Source: Acidobacteriota bacterium
Lineage (GTDB): Bacteria > Acidobacteriota > Aminicenantia > Aminicenantales > Saccharicenantaceae
Assembly: GCA_039683095.1 (NCBI GenBank)
Contig: JBDKSB010000012.1
Span: 652,293-716,292 of the forward strand
Length of the DNA stretch: 64,000 nt
Direction: 5' to 3'
Shown: one piece after another, positions 8,189 to 17,050 of the stretch
Layout: each line of letters opens with the position of its first letter
Numbering within the stretch: the first letter of the stretch is position 1
Notes under the pieces: model-generated
Seen by the model: the letters and a program-made list of their open reading frames with translations, nothing else
What the model was told of the DNA's origin: nothing
Database searches by the model: none
Made by a program: the position numbers and the translations under genes

Positions 8189-9424
8189 CTATTTCCCGGC
8201 CAGGGCGATGACCTTGTCGAAGACCCGGAAGAAATTGCCGCCCCAGATCTTCTCGATCTCCCGGTCGGTGTAGCCGCGGCGGATGAGCTCCTCGGTCACG
8301 TGGATCATGCCGCTCGCGTCGTTGCAGCCGAGGACGCCGCCGCCGCCGTCAAAATCGGTCCCGATGCCGACGTGGTCGATGCCCACGACCTTCCTGACGT
8401 GGTCGATGTGGTCGACGAGGTCCTGGACCGTCGGCTGGGCCAGCGGATACTTCTGGTTGATGGCGTCGCGCTCGGCCATGGCCTTCTGGCGGAGCGATTC
8501 GTCCTTGAGGTCGCGCAGGCTGCCGTACCTGGCCTCCATCTCCCGGATGGCCTGCTCGCGCTCGGGGATGACGGGCGGGGTCTTGACATAGGCGCCGAGG
8601 AAGCAGATCTGGATGACGCCGCCGCGCCGGGCCAGGGCCCGGATCTGGTCATCGGTCAGGTTGCGGGGGTTGTCGCAGACGGCCCGGCAGCTCGAGTGCG
8701 AGGCGATGATCGGCGCCTTCGACGCGGCCAGGACGTCATAGAAGGACTTGTCCGAGGCGTGCGAGATGTCGACGATCATGCCCAGGCGGTTGCACTCGGC
8801 CACGACCTGCCGGCCGAACTCGCTCAGCCCCCTGTCCTCGGGATCGCGGCGGTCGGTCGAGGAGTCGCAGATGTCGTTGTCGGACGAGTGGCACAGGGTG
8901 ATGTAGCGGACGCCCTGGTCATAGAAGAACTTGACCAGGGACAGGTCCCGGCCGAGCGGGTAGCCGTTCTCCATGCCGATGAAGGCCGTGAGCCGGCCTT
9001 CCTTCTTGAGGCGCCGGGCCCCGGCCGGGTCGACGGCCAGTCCGATCACCGGTGCCCAGGTCTCGGTCATCTTGCGGACGGCCTGGACGGCCCGCAGGGC
9101 GCTGTCCTTGGCCTTGCCGTAAGCGGCCTCGTTGAGCGGCCCCTGGCCGACGAAGGCGGCGAAGAACTCGGCGTCGAGGCCGCCTTCCTTCATCCGCGGC
9201 AGGTCGATCTTGCCGCTGGCCCGCAGGGCCGGATCGTGGCGCTCGCCGATCTTCCAGTCCGTCCGCAGCAGGCTGAAGGCCGTGTCGCAGTGGGTGTCGA
9301 CCGTCAGCATCCCGGCGTGCAGCCGGCGGGCATGCTCCTCGACGCTCACGGGCGTCTTGGAGACCGCGCAGGCGGCAAAGGCGAGGACGACGCAGAGTAA
9401 GGCGGAAACACGGGATTTGCTCAT
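8189..9424 (-). CDS. Membrane dipeptidase-like lipoprotein (peptidase family M19)
   Basis: Zinc dipeptidase of the renal dipeptidase/PepM family, hydrolysing dipeptides (often with a D- or dehydro-residue). The 411-aa product has a lipoprotein signal (LAFAAC, C19), so it is likely membrane anchored outside the cytoplasm. Family features are VDTHCDTA near the mature N-terminus, the ENGYPLG metal-bridging region, ITLCHSSDNDICDS, DISHASDK, ASHSSCRAVC and HVGIGTDFDG. ATG 9424 is preceded by GAGGAGC. A TATAAT box at 9502-9507 (minus strand) may be its -10 element, with a poor -35. With the M24 and M1 enzymes it makes the genome look well equipped for peptide scavenging. Confidence 0.94.
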   Translation of the reverse strand: MSKSRVSALLCVVLAFAACAVSKTPVSVEEHARRLHAGMLTVDTHCDTAFSLLRTDWKIGERHDPALRASGKIDLPRMKEGGLDAEFFAAFVGQGPLNEAAYGKAKDSALRAVQAVRKMTETWAPVIGLAVDPAGARRLKKEGRLTAFIGMENGYPLGRDLSLVKFFYDQGVRYITLCHSSDNDICDSSTDRRDPEDRGLSEFGRQVVAECNRLGMIVDISHASDKSFYDVLAASKAPIIASHSSCRAVCDNPRNLTDDQIRALARRGGVIQICFLGAYVKTPPVIPEREQAIREMEARYGSLRDLKDESLRQKAMAERDAINQKYPLAQPTVQDLVDHIDHVRKVVGIDHVGIGTDFDGGGGVLGCNDASGMIHVTEELIRRGYTDREIEKIWGGNFFRVFDKVIALAGK

Positions 9425-9582
9425 GGCTGCTCCTCGGGCCCCCCGATGACGATGGCCCCACCTGCCGCAAAGCGGCTTATCCGAACGCGCATAAGATGGG
9501 CATTATATCAGAAACCGGGGACATCTACCGGGGGGCATGTCCACGTCCGGGAAAACCGGCGAACCGGCGGGCTATCGCGAAG

Positions 9583-10941
9583 CTAGTCGTGCCGCAGGGC
9601 GACGACCGGATCGACCCGGGCGGCGCGGCGGGCCGGATAGACGCCCGAGACGAGGCTGACGAGAAGAGAGAAGCCCGCGGCGCCCAGGAAGATCCAGGCC
9701 GGGAAGGCGAAGTACCGGACGAAGGGCAGGCCCTGCCCGGCCAGGTAGAGATTGACGATCCGGTTGACGAGCAGGCTCGTCGCCCAGCCCAGGACGCACC
9801 CGGCCGCCCCGCCGGCGAGACCGATGGCCCCGGACTCGAAGAAGAAGATCCGCCGGATGTCCCGGTCCGCGGCCCCGACCGCCTTCATGATCCCGATCTC
9901 GCGATAGCGCTCGAGGATGGACATGACCATGGTGTTGACGATGCCCAGCGCGGCGACGACGATGGCGATCATGCCCACGGCGGCCAGGATCATGTCCATG
10001 AAGAAAAAGGCCCGGGTGATCTCGGCGAACTGGTCGGCCAGGGCGAAGGTGGCGAAGCCCAAGCCGCGGATCCCGGACCGGACGGCCTCGAGATCCCGCA
10101 GCGAGCCGATCTTGACCGTGACGGCCGAATAGCCCGGCTTCCCGTTCCTCATGCGGAACAGGTCCCAGACGCTGGTGAACGGCAGCCGCTTGATCCGCCC
10201 GGCCGGGCCCGGCGGGATGACGACGGAGGCCTCGGTCAGGCCGCCCCCGCCGCCGAACTCCATCGTGTCCGTGACCCCGACGATCGGGAACTCGTACGAT
10301 TCGCTGCTCACCGGCGAGGCGCCGCCGGACAGGATCGCGCCGATGTCGAACGAGGCCAGCCGGGCTATATCGACGTAGACGGAGCCGAGGCGCAGCGTCC
10401 GGCCGACGGCCGCGGCCGGATCGGTCCGGCCCAGCTGCCGAAGCAGGGACCGGCTGACGACCACGCCTTCCTCGGCGTCGGAGGCATAGGGCCGACCCCA
10501 CTTGACTCCGGAGGACCCGGCCCCGAGGGCCGAGGCCGGCAGGACCCGGACGAGGCGGAAGACCTCGGCCCCCCCGAACCCGACGACGGCCGGGAAGCTG
10601 ATGTCCGGGTAGGCCTGCCGGACGCCGGGCAGCCGGGAGATGGCGGCCACGGCCCGGCCGTCGAGGGCCGCGTCCGGACGGGGGGCCGGCTCCGCCGGAC
10701 GGCGGCGCTCGTCCGGGTCCCCCCCGGGGGGCTCCGCCCCGCCGGGCATGACGACGACCGTGGTGAACAGGTCCGAGCTCTTGAACGCCCGGGTGACGTT
10801 CTTCTGCAGCCCCTTGCCGAAGGAGATCATCGCGACGAGCGCGCCGATGCCGATCGTCACCCCGGCCACGGTGAGGAACGTCCGCAGCCTCCGCTTGAGC
10901 AGGCCGGTCCAGGCGAACTCGACGGCGTCGCCGAACCTCAT
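9583..10941 (-). CDS. MacB/FtsX-type ABC transporter permease
   Basis: Inner-membrane subunit of a mechanotransmission-type ABC system. The 452 aa have one N-terminal membrane segment (about 20-42, RTFLTVAGVTIGIGALVAMI), a large periplasmic MacB-PCD domain (about 45-310), and an FtsX block of three C-terminal segments containing the typical LGIVNTMVMSILERYREIGIMKAVGA. The ATG overlaps the stop of the ATPase gene by 4 nt, so the two form one operon. Such systems export lipoproteins, peptides or drugs, or transduce signals; the substrate is not indicated, and no periplasmic adaptor gene is adjacent. Confidence 0.92.
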   Translation of the reverse strand: MRFGDAVEFAWTGLLKRRLRTFLTVAGVTIGIGALVAMISFGKGLQKNVTRAFKSSDLFTTVVVMPGGAEPPGGDPDERRRPAEPAPRPDAALDGRAVAAISRLPGVRQAYPDISFPAVVGFGGAEVFRLVRVLPASALGAGSSGVKWGRPYASDAEEGVVVSRSLLRQLGRTDPAAAVGRTLRLGSVYVDIARLASFDIGAILSGGASPVSSESYEFPIVGVTDTMEFGGGGGLTEASVVIPPGPAGRIKRLPFTSVWDLFRMRNGKPGYSAVTVKIGSLRDLEAVRSGIRGLGFATFALADQFAEITRAFFFMDMILAAVGMIAIVVAALGIVNTMVMSILERYREIGIMKAVGAADRDIRRIFFFESGAIGLAGGAAGCVLGWATSLLVNRIVNLYLAGQGLPFVRYFAFPAWIFLGAAGFSLLVSLVSGVYPARRAARVDPVVALRHD

Positions 10942-11645
10942 GGCCGCTCCTCCCTCGACGCGACGCGCCCGTCCCGCAAGCGCACGATCGAGTGGGCGAA
11001 CTCGCGGACAAGGCTCTCCTCGTGAGAGACCATGACGATGGTCAGGCGCCGCTCGCGGTTGAGCCCGGCCAGCAGGCCGACGATCTCCCGGGCGGTCGCG
11101 CTGTCGAGGTTCCCGGTCGGCTCGTCGGCCAGCAGGAGCCGCGGCCCGTTGGCCAGGGCCCGGGCGACGGCCACGCGCTGCTGCTCCCCGCCCGAGAGCT
11201 CGGCCGGCCGGTGGCGGGCCCGGGCCCCGAGCCCGACCTGGTCGAGGAGCCCGGCCGCCCGGCGCCGCCGCTCCAGCTTCCCGACGCCGGCGAAGACGAG
11301 CGGCAGCTCGACGTTCTCCAGGGCCGTCCGGGAGGCGACGAGGTTGAAGGACTGGAAGATCATGCCCGCCCCGAAGCGGCGATAGCGGGCCAGGGCCTCG
11401 CGGTCCATGGCCGAGATCAAGGCTCCCCCGACCTCGATCGTCCCGGAAGTCGGCGTGTCCAGGCCGCCGAGGAGGTTGAGCAGCGTCGACTTGCCCGAGC
11501 CGGAGGCCCCGGTGACGGCGGCGAAGGCCCCTTCGGCGATGTCCAGGCTGACGTCGGACAGGGCCGCGACGGGGGCGCCGCCGGCGATGTAGGTCCGCGA
11601 CAGCGCCCGGGCCCGGACGGCGACGGTCTTTTCGATGACTTTCAT
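10938..11645 (-). CDS. MacB/LolD-type ABC transporter ATP-binding protein
   Basis: Cytoplasmic ATPase of 235 aa energising the overlapping FtsX-type permease. Walker [11 protein letters not shown]-loop FQSFNLV, signature [15 protein letters not shown], Walker [13 protein letters not shown] and H-loop MVSHE are all intact. The start at 11645 (MKVIEKTV) is chosen because the longer frame would extend across a good promoter (11662-11690). The GEQQR signature and DEPTGNLD are characteristic of the LolD/MacB/FtsE subgroup. Confidence 0.95.
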   Translation of the reverse strand: MKVIEKTVAVRARALSRTYIAGGAPVAALSDVSLDIAEGAFAAVTGASGSGKSTLLNLLGGLDTPTSGTIEVGGALISAMDREALARYRRFGAGMIFQSFNLVASRTALENVELPLVFAGVGKLERRRRAAGLLDQVGLGARARHRPAELSGGEQQRVAVARALANGPRLLLADEPTGNLDSATAREIVGLLAGLNRERRLTIVMVSHEESLVREFAHSIVRLRDGRVASREERP

Positions 11646-11661
11646 GCCGCTCCCGGGCGAT

Positions 11662-11690
11662 ATTCTAGACCATCGGTGCCGGGCGTTCAA
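11662..11690 (-). promoter_or_regulatory. sigma-70-like promoter of the ABC ATPase-permease pair
   Basis: Minus strand TTGAAC, 17-nt spacer, TAGAAT; back to back with the plus-strand promoter at 11713-11741. Confidence 0.6.
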
Positions 11691-11712
11691 CGGCCGCCTG
11701 CCGTCCCGCTCT

Positions 11713-11741
11713 TTGACGGGCCAGGGGACATGCGCTAAAAT
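11713..11741 (+). promoter_or_regulatory. sigma-70-like promoter of the lipid kinase-sppA unit
   Basis: TTGACG, 17-nt spacer, TAAAAT; predicted start about 35 nt before the kinase ATG. Confidence 0.65.
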
Positions 11742-11781
11742 GGGGAGGATTTTCCAGGGAGAGCACGGAACCGCCGACGCG

Positions 11782-12732
11782 ATGACCGAACCGAAGAGAA
11801 CCGTCAAGACAGCCTGCCTGATCAATCCCCGGGCGGCCAATTCCCGGTGGATGAGACGGAAGCTCCTGCGCGCCTACCTCCAGAAGATGCTCCCCGGCGA
11901 CATCTACGACGACCTCGGCGGCGTCCAGACGACGATCGAGAAGGCCGCCATAGCCTCGCGCAGCGCCGACGTCATCGTGGCCATGGGCGGGGACGGCACG
12001 GTCGCCGACACGCTCCAGGGCATCTTCGAGGCCGGGGCCCAGGACAAGGTCGCCTTCGGCGTCATCCCCTTCGGCAGCGGCAACGCCTTCCGCAAGGCCT
12101 TCGAGATCCCCCTTGATCCCCGGCGGGCCATCGACCATCTGGCCGAAGGCGTGGCCCGGCCGATCGACCTCATGGAGGTCGAGGGCCGCATCGCCGCCTT
12201 TGCCAGCATCGGCGCCACGGCCCTGGTCACCGGCGAGAAGCTCCGGGGCAGGGTCCAGGGGCTGTGGGGGCACGTCCTGGCCGGGCGCCTCCTGTTCGAG
12301 TCGCCGCGGGACGAAAAGACCGTCGAGCTCTTCGACGGCCACGACGACGACGGCCCCTTCGACGCCAGGACCATCACCTCGAGCTTCTTCGACTGCATCG
12401 TCTCCAAGACGAACTATTTCGGCTACAACTGGAACATCGCGCCCGAGGCCGTGGTCGACGACGGCTACCTGGACATCACCCTGTTCGAGATGGGGCCGCT
12501 CAAGTATTCCTTCCTCTTCCCGCTCATCTACTTCGGCCTCTATCAGCGCCGCCTGCGCCATTTCAAGGCCCGCCGGGTCGTCATCAGCGGCCGGGCCCTG
12601 CCGATCCAGTTCAACGGCGAGTTCCTGGGCGACCGGGACCGCCTCGAGTTCAGGATCCTGCCGAAGGCCATCCGGATGATCATTCCGCCCACCCGGAAGG
12701 CCGGGAAGCACTTCCAGAAGCGCTCCGCCTGA
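11782..12732 (+). CDS. Diacylglycerol/lipid kinase family protein
   Basis: Phosphorylates a lipid such as diacylglycerol at the membrane, or is a related YegS/sphingosine-kinase-fold enzyme. The 316 aa carry the family marks CLINPRAANSRW at the N-terminus, the nucleotide loop VAMGGDGTVADTLQGI (about 68-83), GVIPFGSGNAFRK, and a beta-rich C-domain ending in QFNGEFLGDRDRLEFRILP. The start at 11782 fits the family's short N-terminus, although no strong ribosome site is visible; an in-frame ATG at 11740 is the alternative. The sppA-like gene follows after 10 nt, so the two are co-transcribed. Confidence 0.92.
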   Translation: MTEPKRTVKTACLINPRAANSRWMRRKLLRAYLQKMLPGDIYDDLGGVQTTIEKAAIASRSADVIVAMGGDGTVADTLQGIFEAGAQDKVAFGVIPFGSGNAFRKAFEIPLDPRRAIDHLAEGVARPIDLMEVEGRIAAFASIGATALVTGEKLRGRVQGLWGHVLAGRLLFESPRDEKTVELFDGHDDDGPFDARTITSSFFDCIVSKTNYFGYNWNIAPEAVVDDGYLDITLFEMGPLKYSFLFPLIYFGLYQRRLRHFKARRVVISGRALPIQFNGEFLGDRDRLEFRILPKAIRMIIPPTRKAGKHFQKRSA

Positions 12733-12742
12733 GGAGGCCCCC

Positions 12743-13711
12743 ATGAAGAAAGCCGTCCTGTGGACGCCCGTCCTCGCCCTGGCCCTGGCCGCCTGCTCGC
12801 CCCAGATCCGGATCGACCTGCTCGGCGAGGACAAGCTGCAGGAGGTCGTCCTCCAGCCGGGCCCGGCCAGGGACAAGGTCCTGATGATCGACGTCGACGG
12901 GACGATCTCGGCCGCCCTCGAAACCGGGTTCCTGTCGCGCGAGAAGAGCGTCGTGGCCCGCGTCTTCGAGCGCCTCGAGCGGGCCGCCGGCGACCCGCGG
13001 GTCAAGGCGGTCATCCTGAGGCTGGACACGCCGGGCGGCGAGGTGACGGCGAGCGACATGGTCTATCACGAGATCCTGCGCTTCAAGGAGCGCACGGGCA
13101 AGCCGGTCGTCGGGCTGATGATGAGCGTCGCCGCGTCCGGCGGCTACTACATCGCCTCGGCCTGCGACCTCATCATCGCCCATCCGTCGACACTGACCGG
13201 CTCGATCGGCGTCATCAGCGTCTTCCCCAGCGTCGAGGGCCTGATGTCCAAGGTCGGGGTCAAGGTCGAGATCGTCAAGGCCGGGCCGGTCAAGGACGCG
13301 GGCTCGCCGTTCCGGGCCATGACCGAGACCGAGAGGAAGCTCTACCAGGGCATCATCGACGAGTATTACGAGGGCTTCCTGGCGGTCGTGGCCAGGGGCC
13401 GCAAGGGCAAGATCGCGGAGGCCGAGCTGCGGACGATCGCCGACGGCCGGGTCTACACGGCCGCCCAGGCCCTCAGGCTGGGCCTCGTCGACGGCCTCGG
13501 CTACTTCGAGGACGCCTTCGGCAAGGCCCGGGACCTGGCCGGGATCGAGAGGGCCAGGCTCGTGTCCTACACCTATTTCCCCAAGACGAAGACGAACATC
13601 TACGCCGGCCGGCCGGGCGAAGGCTGGCCCGTCGATCTGAAGGCCTTGGAGTCGATCGCCGGCGCCCTGAAGACGGGTTTCTATTACCTCTGGCTGCCCC
13701 AGGCGCCGTGA
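12743..13711 (+). CDS. sppA: SppA-like serine peptidase, lipoprotein (family S49)
   Basis: Signal peptide peptidase-type enzyme of 322 aa that would degrade cleaved signal peptides or small membrane proteins. It has an unusual lipoprotein signal (LALALAAC, C18), so it should be lipid anchored on the outer face. The Ser/Lys dyad is visible as S132 in SVAASGGYYIASA and a lysine in the VKAGPVKDAGSPFR region near residue 187. LRLDTPGGEV and STLTGSIGVI are further S49 marks. Length matches the short (single-domain) SppA type. GAGGAGG precedes the ATG, and the gene follows the lipid kinase by 10 nt. Confidence 0.93.
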   Translation: MKKAVLWTPVLALALAACSPQIRIDLLGEDKLQEVVLQPGPARDKVLMIDVDGTISAALETGFLSREKSVVARVFERLERAAGDPRVKAVILRLDTPGGEVTASDMVYHEILRFKERTGKPVVGLMMSVAASGGYYIASACDLIIAHPSTLTGSIGVISVFPSVEGLMSKVGVKVEIVKAGPVKDAGSPFRAMTETERKLYQGIIDEYYEGFLAVVARGRKGKIAEAELRTIADGRVYTAAQALRLGLVDGLGYFEDAFGKARDLAGIERARLVSYTYFPKTKTNIYAGRPGEGWPVDLKALESIAGALKTGFYYLWLPQAP

Positions 13712-13723
13712 CGCCGCCGGCCC

Positions 13724-14125
13724 TCAGGGCCGGACGACGATCTCGAACTGCGGCGCCCGCAGGATGTGGGCCTTGACCGTACAGTGATCGACGGCCCTGG
13801 TCAGGGCGAAGCGGTACTTCTCCGGGAAGCCCGAGGGCAGGTCGACGTGGATCGTGACCTTGTCGATCATCTTGGACGCCTCGCCCCGCTCGGCCGTCAT
13901 GGCCACGCCCAGCCCCTCGGTCGAAAGCTGGCGTTCCTTGCAGAAGGCCAGGGCGTAGTAGCCGGCGCAGGCCGCGAGCGAAGCCAGGAAATAATCGAAT
14001 GGCGACGGCGCCGTGCCGTCGCCGCCGTCGCGGACCGGCTGGTCGGTCAGGATCGTGAAGCCCTTCGCCGCGACGCCGATCTTGTAGTTGCCGCCGAAAA
14101 CGACCTTGAGCTCGATGGGATTCAT
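13724..14125 (-). CDS. OsmC/Ohr-family protein
   Basis: Small thiol peroxidase-fold protein of 133 aa, in well studied members reducing organic hydroperoxides. The two family cysteines are recognisable in SLAACAGYYALAFC and VDHCTVKAH, and the substrate-pocket phrase PSPFDYFLASLAAC is typical of the YhfA-like OsmC branch. ATG 14125 overlaps the stop of the upstream methyltransferase by 4 nt, which suggests translational coupling. An extra cysteine (C in LAFCKE) close to the first makes the redox pair uncertain. Confidence 0.9.
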   Translation of the reverse strand: MNPIELKVVFGGNYKIGVAAKGFTILTDQPVRDGGDGTAPSPFDYFLASLAACAGYYALAFCKERQLSTEGLGVAMTAERGEASKMIDKVTIHVDLPSGFPEKYRFALTRAVDHCTVKAHILRAPQFEIVVRP

Positions 14126-14871
14126 GTCTTCTCCTTCTTGTCCGGGGCCGGCCGCGGCCGGCGCTCCCGCGGGCCTTCGAGGGCCTTGCGGAACATGGCC
14201 AGGATGATGTCCCGGTCCTTGGCCGTCAGGGCCATGCGGAAAAAGATGTCCTCGACCTTCTCGGCGATGAAGTCCCGGTTGGTCTCGTGCATGAAGCCGA
14301 GGCGGTCGAGCAGGTCGCGGAAACGGCGGCCGGCCTCGGCCTGGGCGGCATGATCGAGAGGCGGGTGGCGGCGCAGCGCCGGCGGCGGGCCCGGCCGGAA
14401 GGCCACGGCGTGGAGGGTCAGGGTGACGGCCACGCCGAGGTTGTAGGATGGCTGGCGGGCCGCCTGGGGGATATGGAAACGGATGTTGGCCAGGCCCAGC
14501 TCGGCCTGGGTCAGGCCCGTCCGCTCGTTGCCGAAGACGAGCCCGGCCCGGACGGTCTCGGGATATTCGGCGACGCGGGCCGCGGCCTCGTCGAGCGGGA
14601 CCAGGGGGAAGTCGTGGCGGACCCGGGCCGTCGAGCCCAGGACGATCTCCCGGTCGGCCACGGCCTCGGCCAGAGAGGGATAGAAACGGGCCCGCTCGAT
14701 GATATGGTCGGCGTGGATGGCCGTGCGCCAGGCCGGCGGCTCGAGCCGTTCCAGCCCGACCAGGCGCAGGTCGGCGAAGCCCGTGTTGGCCATGCCCCGC
14801 GCGGCCAGGCCGATATTCTCGGGGCTGTCCGGCCGGACCAGGACGACGGCGAAGCGGGAGAGATCGGTCAT
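14122..14871 (-). CDS. trmJ: TrmJ-like tRNA (Nm32) 2'-O-methyltransferase, SPOUT family
   Basis: Predicted AdoMet-dependent 2'-O-methylation of tRNA position 32. The 249 aa show the three SpoU-class knot motifs: VRPDSPENIGLAARGMANTG near the N-terminus, LVFGNERTGLTQAEL (about 113-127) and HIPQAARQPSYNLGVAV (about 132-148). A C-terminal extension with helical FRDLLDRLGFMHETNRDFIAEKVEDIFFR and AKDRDIILAMFRKAL is typical of TrmJ. A TATAAT box ends 8 nt before ATG, so the mRNA may be leaderless. The partner gene downstream is the OsmC protein, with no obvious functional link. Other TrmH-family targets cannot be excluded. Confidence 0.85.
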   Translation of the reverse strand: MTDLSRFAVVLVRPDSPENIGLAARGMANTGFADLRLVGLERLEPPAWRTAIHADHIIERARFYPSLAEAVADREIVLGSTARVRHDFPLVPLDEAAARVAEYPETVRAGLVFGNERTGLTQAELGLANIRFHIPQAARQPSYNLGVAVTLTLHAVAFRPGPPPALRRHPPLDHAAQAEAGRRFRDLLDRLGFMHETNRDFIAEKVEDIFFRMALTAKDRDIILAMFRKALEGPRERRPRPAPDKKEKT

Positions 14872-14879
14872 GGGGGACG

Positions 14880-14885
14880 ATTATA
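14880..14885 (-). promoter_or_regulatory. -10 box immediately upstream of trmJ (probable leaderless start)
   Basis: TATAAT on the minus strand, 8 nt before the ATG at 14871; no convincing -35 hexamer at 17 nt (TACCCT). Confidence 0.4.
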
Positions 14886-14940
14886 GCCGAGTCCGCCGGC
14901 GCAGGGTAGCCCCTCCCCGCCGGTCCCGCCCCCGCGGACG

Positions 14941-14969
14941 TTGACATCGCCGGGAGCGGGTGTTATAAA
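14941..14969 (+). promoter_or_regulatory. Consensus sigma-70 promoter of the DUF2284-malic enzyme unit
   Basis: TTGACA, 17-nt spacer, TATAAA; the start site is predicted about 38 nt before the ATG at 15014. Confidence 0.75.
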
Positions 14970-15013
14970 CCGGGCGCGGGCCGGCCGGGGACGGCCGGCC
15001 GGGAGGTTCGGCC

Positions 15014-15598
15014 ATGCCCATGATGAGAACGACGGCGGCGCGTCCGCCGCGCCGAGGACGCCCCGCCAACGCCGCCCTGATCCAGGCCTTCGCCGCCCGC
15101 GGCTTCACCGATGTCCGCTGGATCGACCCGGCGGACATCGTCCTCGCGGAATGGGTCCGGATGAAATGCCTCTACGGCTGCGGCGAGTACGGCCGGAACG
15201 CCTGCTGCCCGCCCAATGCGCCCCCGATCGAGGAATGCGAGCGCTTCATCCGCGAGTACCGGCGCTGCGCGGTCTTCCATTTCGCCAAGAAGGTCGAGCG
15301 CCCGGAAGAGCGCCACGCCTGGAGCCGCAAGCTCAACCTGGAGCTCGTGCATCTCGAACAGGAGCTGTTCAAGTCCGGCTTCGTGAAGGCCTTCCTGCTG
15401 CCCTTCGACAGCTGCGGCATCTGCCTCGAATGCCCGGGGACCCGGGCCGCCTGCAAAGAGCCCAAGCTGGCCCGGCCGTCGCCGGACGCCCTGGGCATCG
15501 ACGTGTTCACCACGGTCCGGAGGATCGGCTATCCGATCGAGGTCCTCTCGGACTACGGCCAGGAGATGAACCGCTACGCCTTCCTGCTCCTCGACTAG
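15014..15598 (+). CDS. DUF2284 metal-binding protein (predicted Fe-S)
   Basis: The 194-aa protein belongs to a small cysteine-rich family found mainly in anaerobes; its function is unknown. The conserved ligands are visible as MKCLYGCGEYGRNACCPPNAPP (about 51-72) and DSCGICLECPG with a further cysteine in AACKEP, enough for one or two iron-sulfur clusters. GGGAGG lies 7 nt before the ATG. It shares a strong promoter with the ACT-malic enzyme downstream (21-nt gap). Inference: a cytoplasmic electron-transfer or metal-handling partner. Confidence 0.8.
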   Translation: MPMMRTTAARPPRRGRPANAALIQAFAARGFTDVRWIDPADIVLAEWVRMKCLYGCGEYGRNACCPPNAPPIEECERFIREYRRCAVFHFAKKVERPEERHAWSRKLNLELVHLEQELFKSGFVKAFLLPFDSCGICLECPGTRAACKEPKLARPSPDALGIDVFTTVRRIGYPIEVLSDYGQEMNRYAFLLLD

Positions 15599-15619
15599 GG
15601 AGGCGGAAAGGAGCCCGAC

Positions 15620-16966
15620 ATGTGGTGGGACGGCAAGATCCAGAGGACGTTCCGCTGCCGGCTGGAGCAGAAGCCCGGCGCGCTCGGCCGGCTGCTTTCG
15701 GCCATCGGCGAGCAGGGCGGGCTCATCGGCGAGATCCGGACCATCCACATGGGCGGCTCGGCCGTCGACCGCGACATCACCGTCTTCGCCGACGATGTCC
15801 GGCACGTCGACCGGCTCGTCCGGACCGTCGAGGCGACCGAAGGGGCCCAGCTGCTCGAGGTCCGCGACGAGGTCCTGGAGCTGCACCAGGGCGGCAAGAT
15901 CGCCATCCGCAGCCGTTACGCGATCGACTCGCTCAGCACGCTGCGCAAGGTCTACACGCCGGGCGTGGCCGAGGTCAGCCTGAAGATCCGGGACGATCCG
16001 TCCCTGGCCCGGCGCTACACCTCCATCCGCCACTTCGTCGCCATTGTCACCGACGGCACGGCCGTCCTGGGCCTCGGCGACATCGGCCCCAAGGCGGCCA
16101 TGCCGGTCATGGAGGGCAAGGCCAGCCTGCTCGAGACCCTGACCGGCCTGTCCGGCATGCCCATCCTCCTCGACACGAAGGACCCGGACGAGATCGTCGA
16201 GGCGGTCGTCCACATCGCCCCGACCTTCGCCGCCATCCAGCTCGAGGACATCTCCGCCCCGCGCTGCTTCGCCATCGAGGAGAGGATCCAGGCCCGCCTC
16301 GACGTCCCGGTCATGCACGACGACCAGCACGGCACCGCGGTCGTCGTCACGGCCACGCTCCTCAACGCGGCCAAGGCGACGGGGCGGGACCTGGCCGGGA
16401 GCGCCATCGGCGTCATCGGCCTGGGCGCCGCGGGCCTGGCCCTGGCCAAGATGCTGATGTTCCGTTTCGGGCGCCCGGTCCGGGGCGCCGACATCGCGCC
16501 GGCGGCCCTCGACCGGCTGAAGGCGGCCGGCGGCGTCCCCTCCGACCTGGCGGGGGTCATGGCCGGCTGCGACGTGGTCATCGCCACGACCGGCGCGCCG
16601 GGGCTGATCAAGCCCGGCCTGGTCCGCCGCGGCCAGATCATCCTGGCCCTGTCCAATCCCAGCCCCGAGATCGAGCCCGAGAAGGCCCTGGCCGCGGGGG
16701 CGGCCTTCGCGGCAGACGGCAAATCGGTCAACAACGTCCTCGGCTTTCCCGGCATCTTCCGCGGCGCGGTCGACGCCAACGTGCCGCGCATCACCCGGGA
16801 GATGCTCATCGCCGCGGCCGAGGCCATTGCCGCCTTCGCCAAGCCCGGCCAGATCGTCCCCGACCCGCTCGACAAGGCCCTGCACCGGACGGTCGCCCGG
16901 GCGGTGGCCCGGGTCGCCCTGTGCCAGGGGCTCAACCGGGACGACCTGACCGGCTACTTCGATTGA
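15620..16966 (+). CDS. NAD(P)-dependent malic enzyme with N-terminal ACT domain
   Basis: Oxidative decarboxylation of malate to pyruvate. The 448 aa begin with an ACT regulatory domain (about 9-75, FRCRLEQKPGALGRLLSAIGEQGG), which in related enzymes binds a small effector. The malic core follows: YTPGVAEV, LGLGDIGPKAAMPVMEGKA (catalytic lysine), QLEDISAPRCFAIE, MHDDQHGTAVVVTATLLNA, and a dinucleotide fold with GVIGLGAAGLALAK. It is shorter than eukaryotic malic enzymes and matches the bacterial/archaeal small-subunit type. AAGGAG precedes the ATG. It is co-transcribed with the DUF2284 gene, and its last codons overlap the promoter of the CBS-domain gene. Confidence 0.95.
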   Translation: MWWDGKIQRTFRCRLEQKPGALGRLLSAIGEQGGLIGEIRTIHMGGSAVDRDITVFADDVRHVDRLVRTVEATEGAQLLEVRDEVLELHQGGKIAIRSRYAIDSLSTLRKVYTPGVAEVSLKIRDDPSLARRYTSIRHFVAIVTDGTAVLGLGDIGPKAAMPVMEGKASLLETLTGLSGMPILLDTKDPDEIVEAVVHIAPTFAAIQLEDISAPRCFAIEERIQARLDVPVMHDDQHGTAVVVTATLLNAAKATGRDLAGSAIGVIGLGAAGLALAKMLMFRFGRPVRGADIAPAALDRLKAAGGVPSDLAGVMAGCDVVIATTGAPGLIKPGLVRRGQIILALSNPSPEIEPEKALAAGAAFAADGKSVNNVLGFPGIFRGAVDANVPRITREMLIAAAEAIAAFAKPGQIVPDPLDKALHRTVARAVARVALCQGLNRDDLTGYFD

Positions 16967-16991
16967 CAACGGCCCGCCGGGGCGCTATATA
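16963..16991 (+). promoter_or_regulatory. Consensus sigma-70 promoter of the CBS-domain gene
   Basis: TTGACA, 17-nt spacer, TATATA. The -35 box overlaps the malic-enzyme stop codon. Confidence 0.7.
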
Positions 16992-17050
16992 GGAACCGGG
17001 CGCCGGGGGGGGAGACCGGCCATCCATCCGCTCAGCAAGGAGGGACCGCC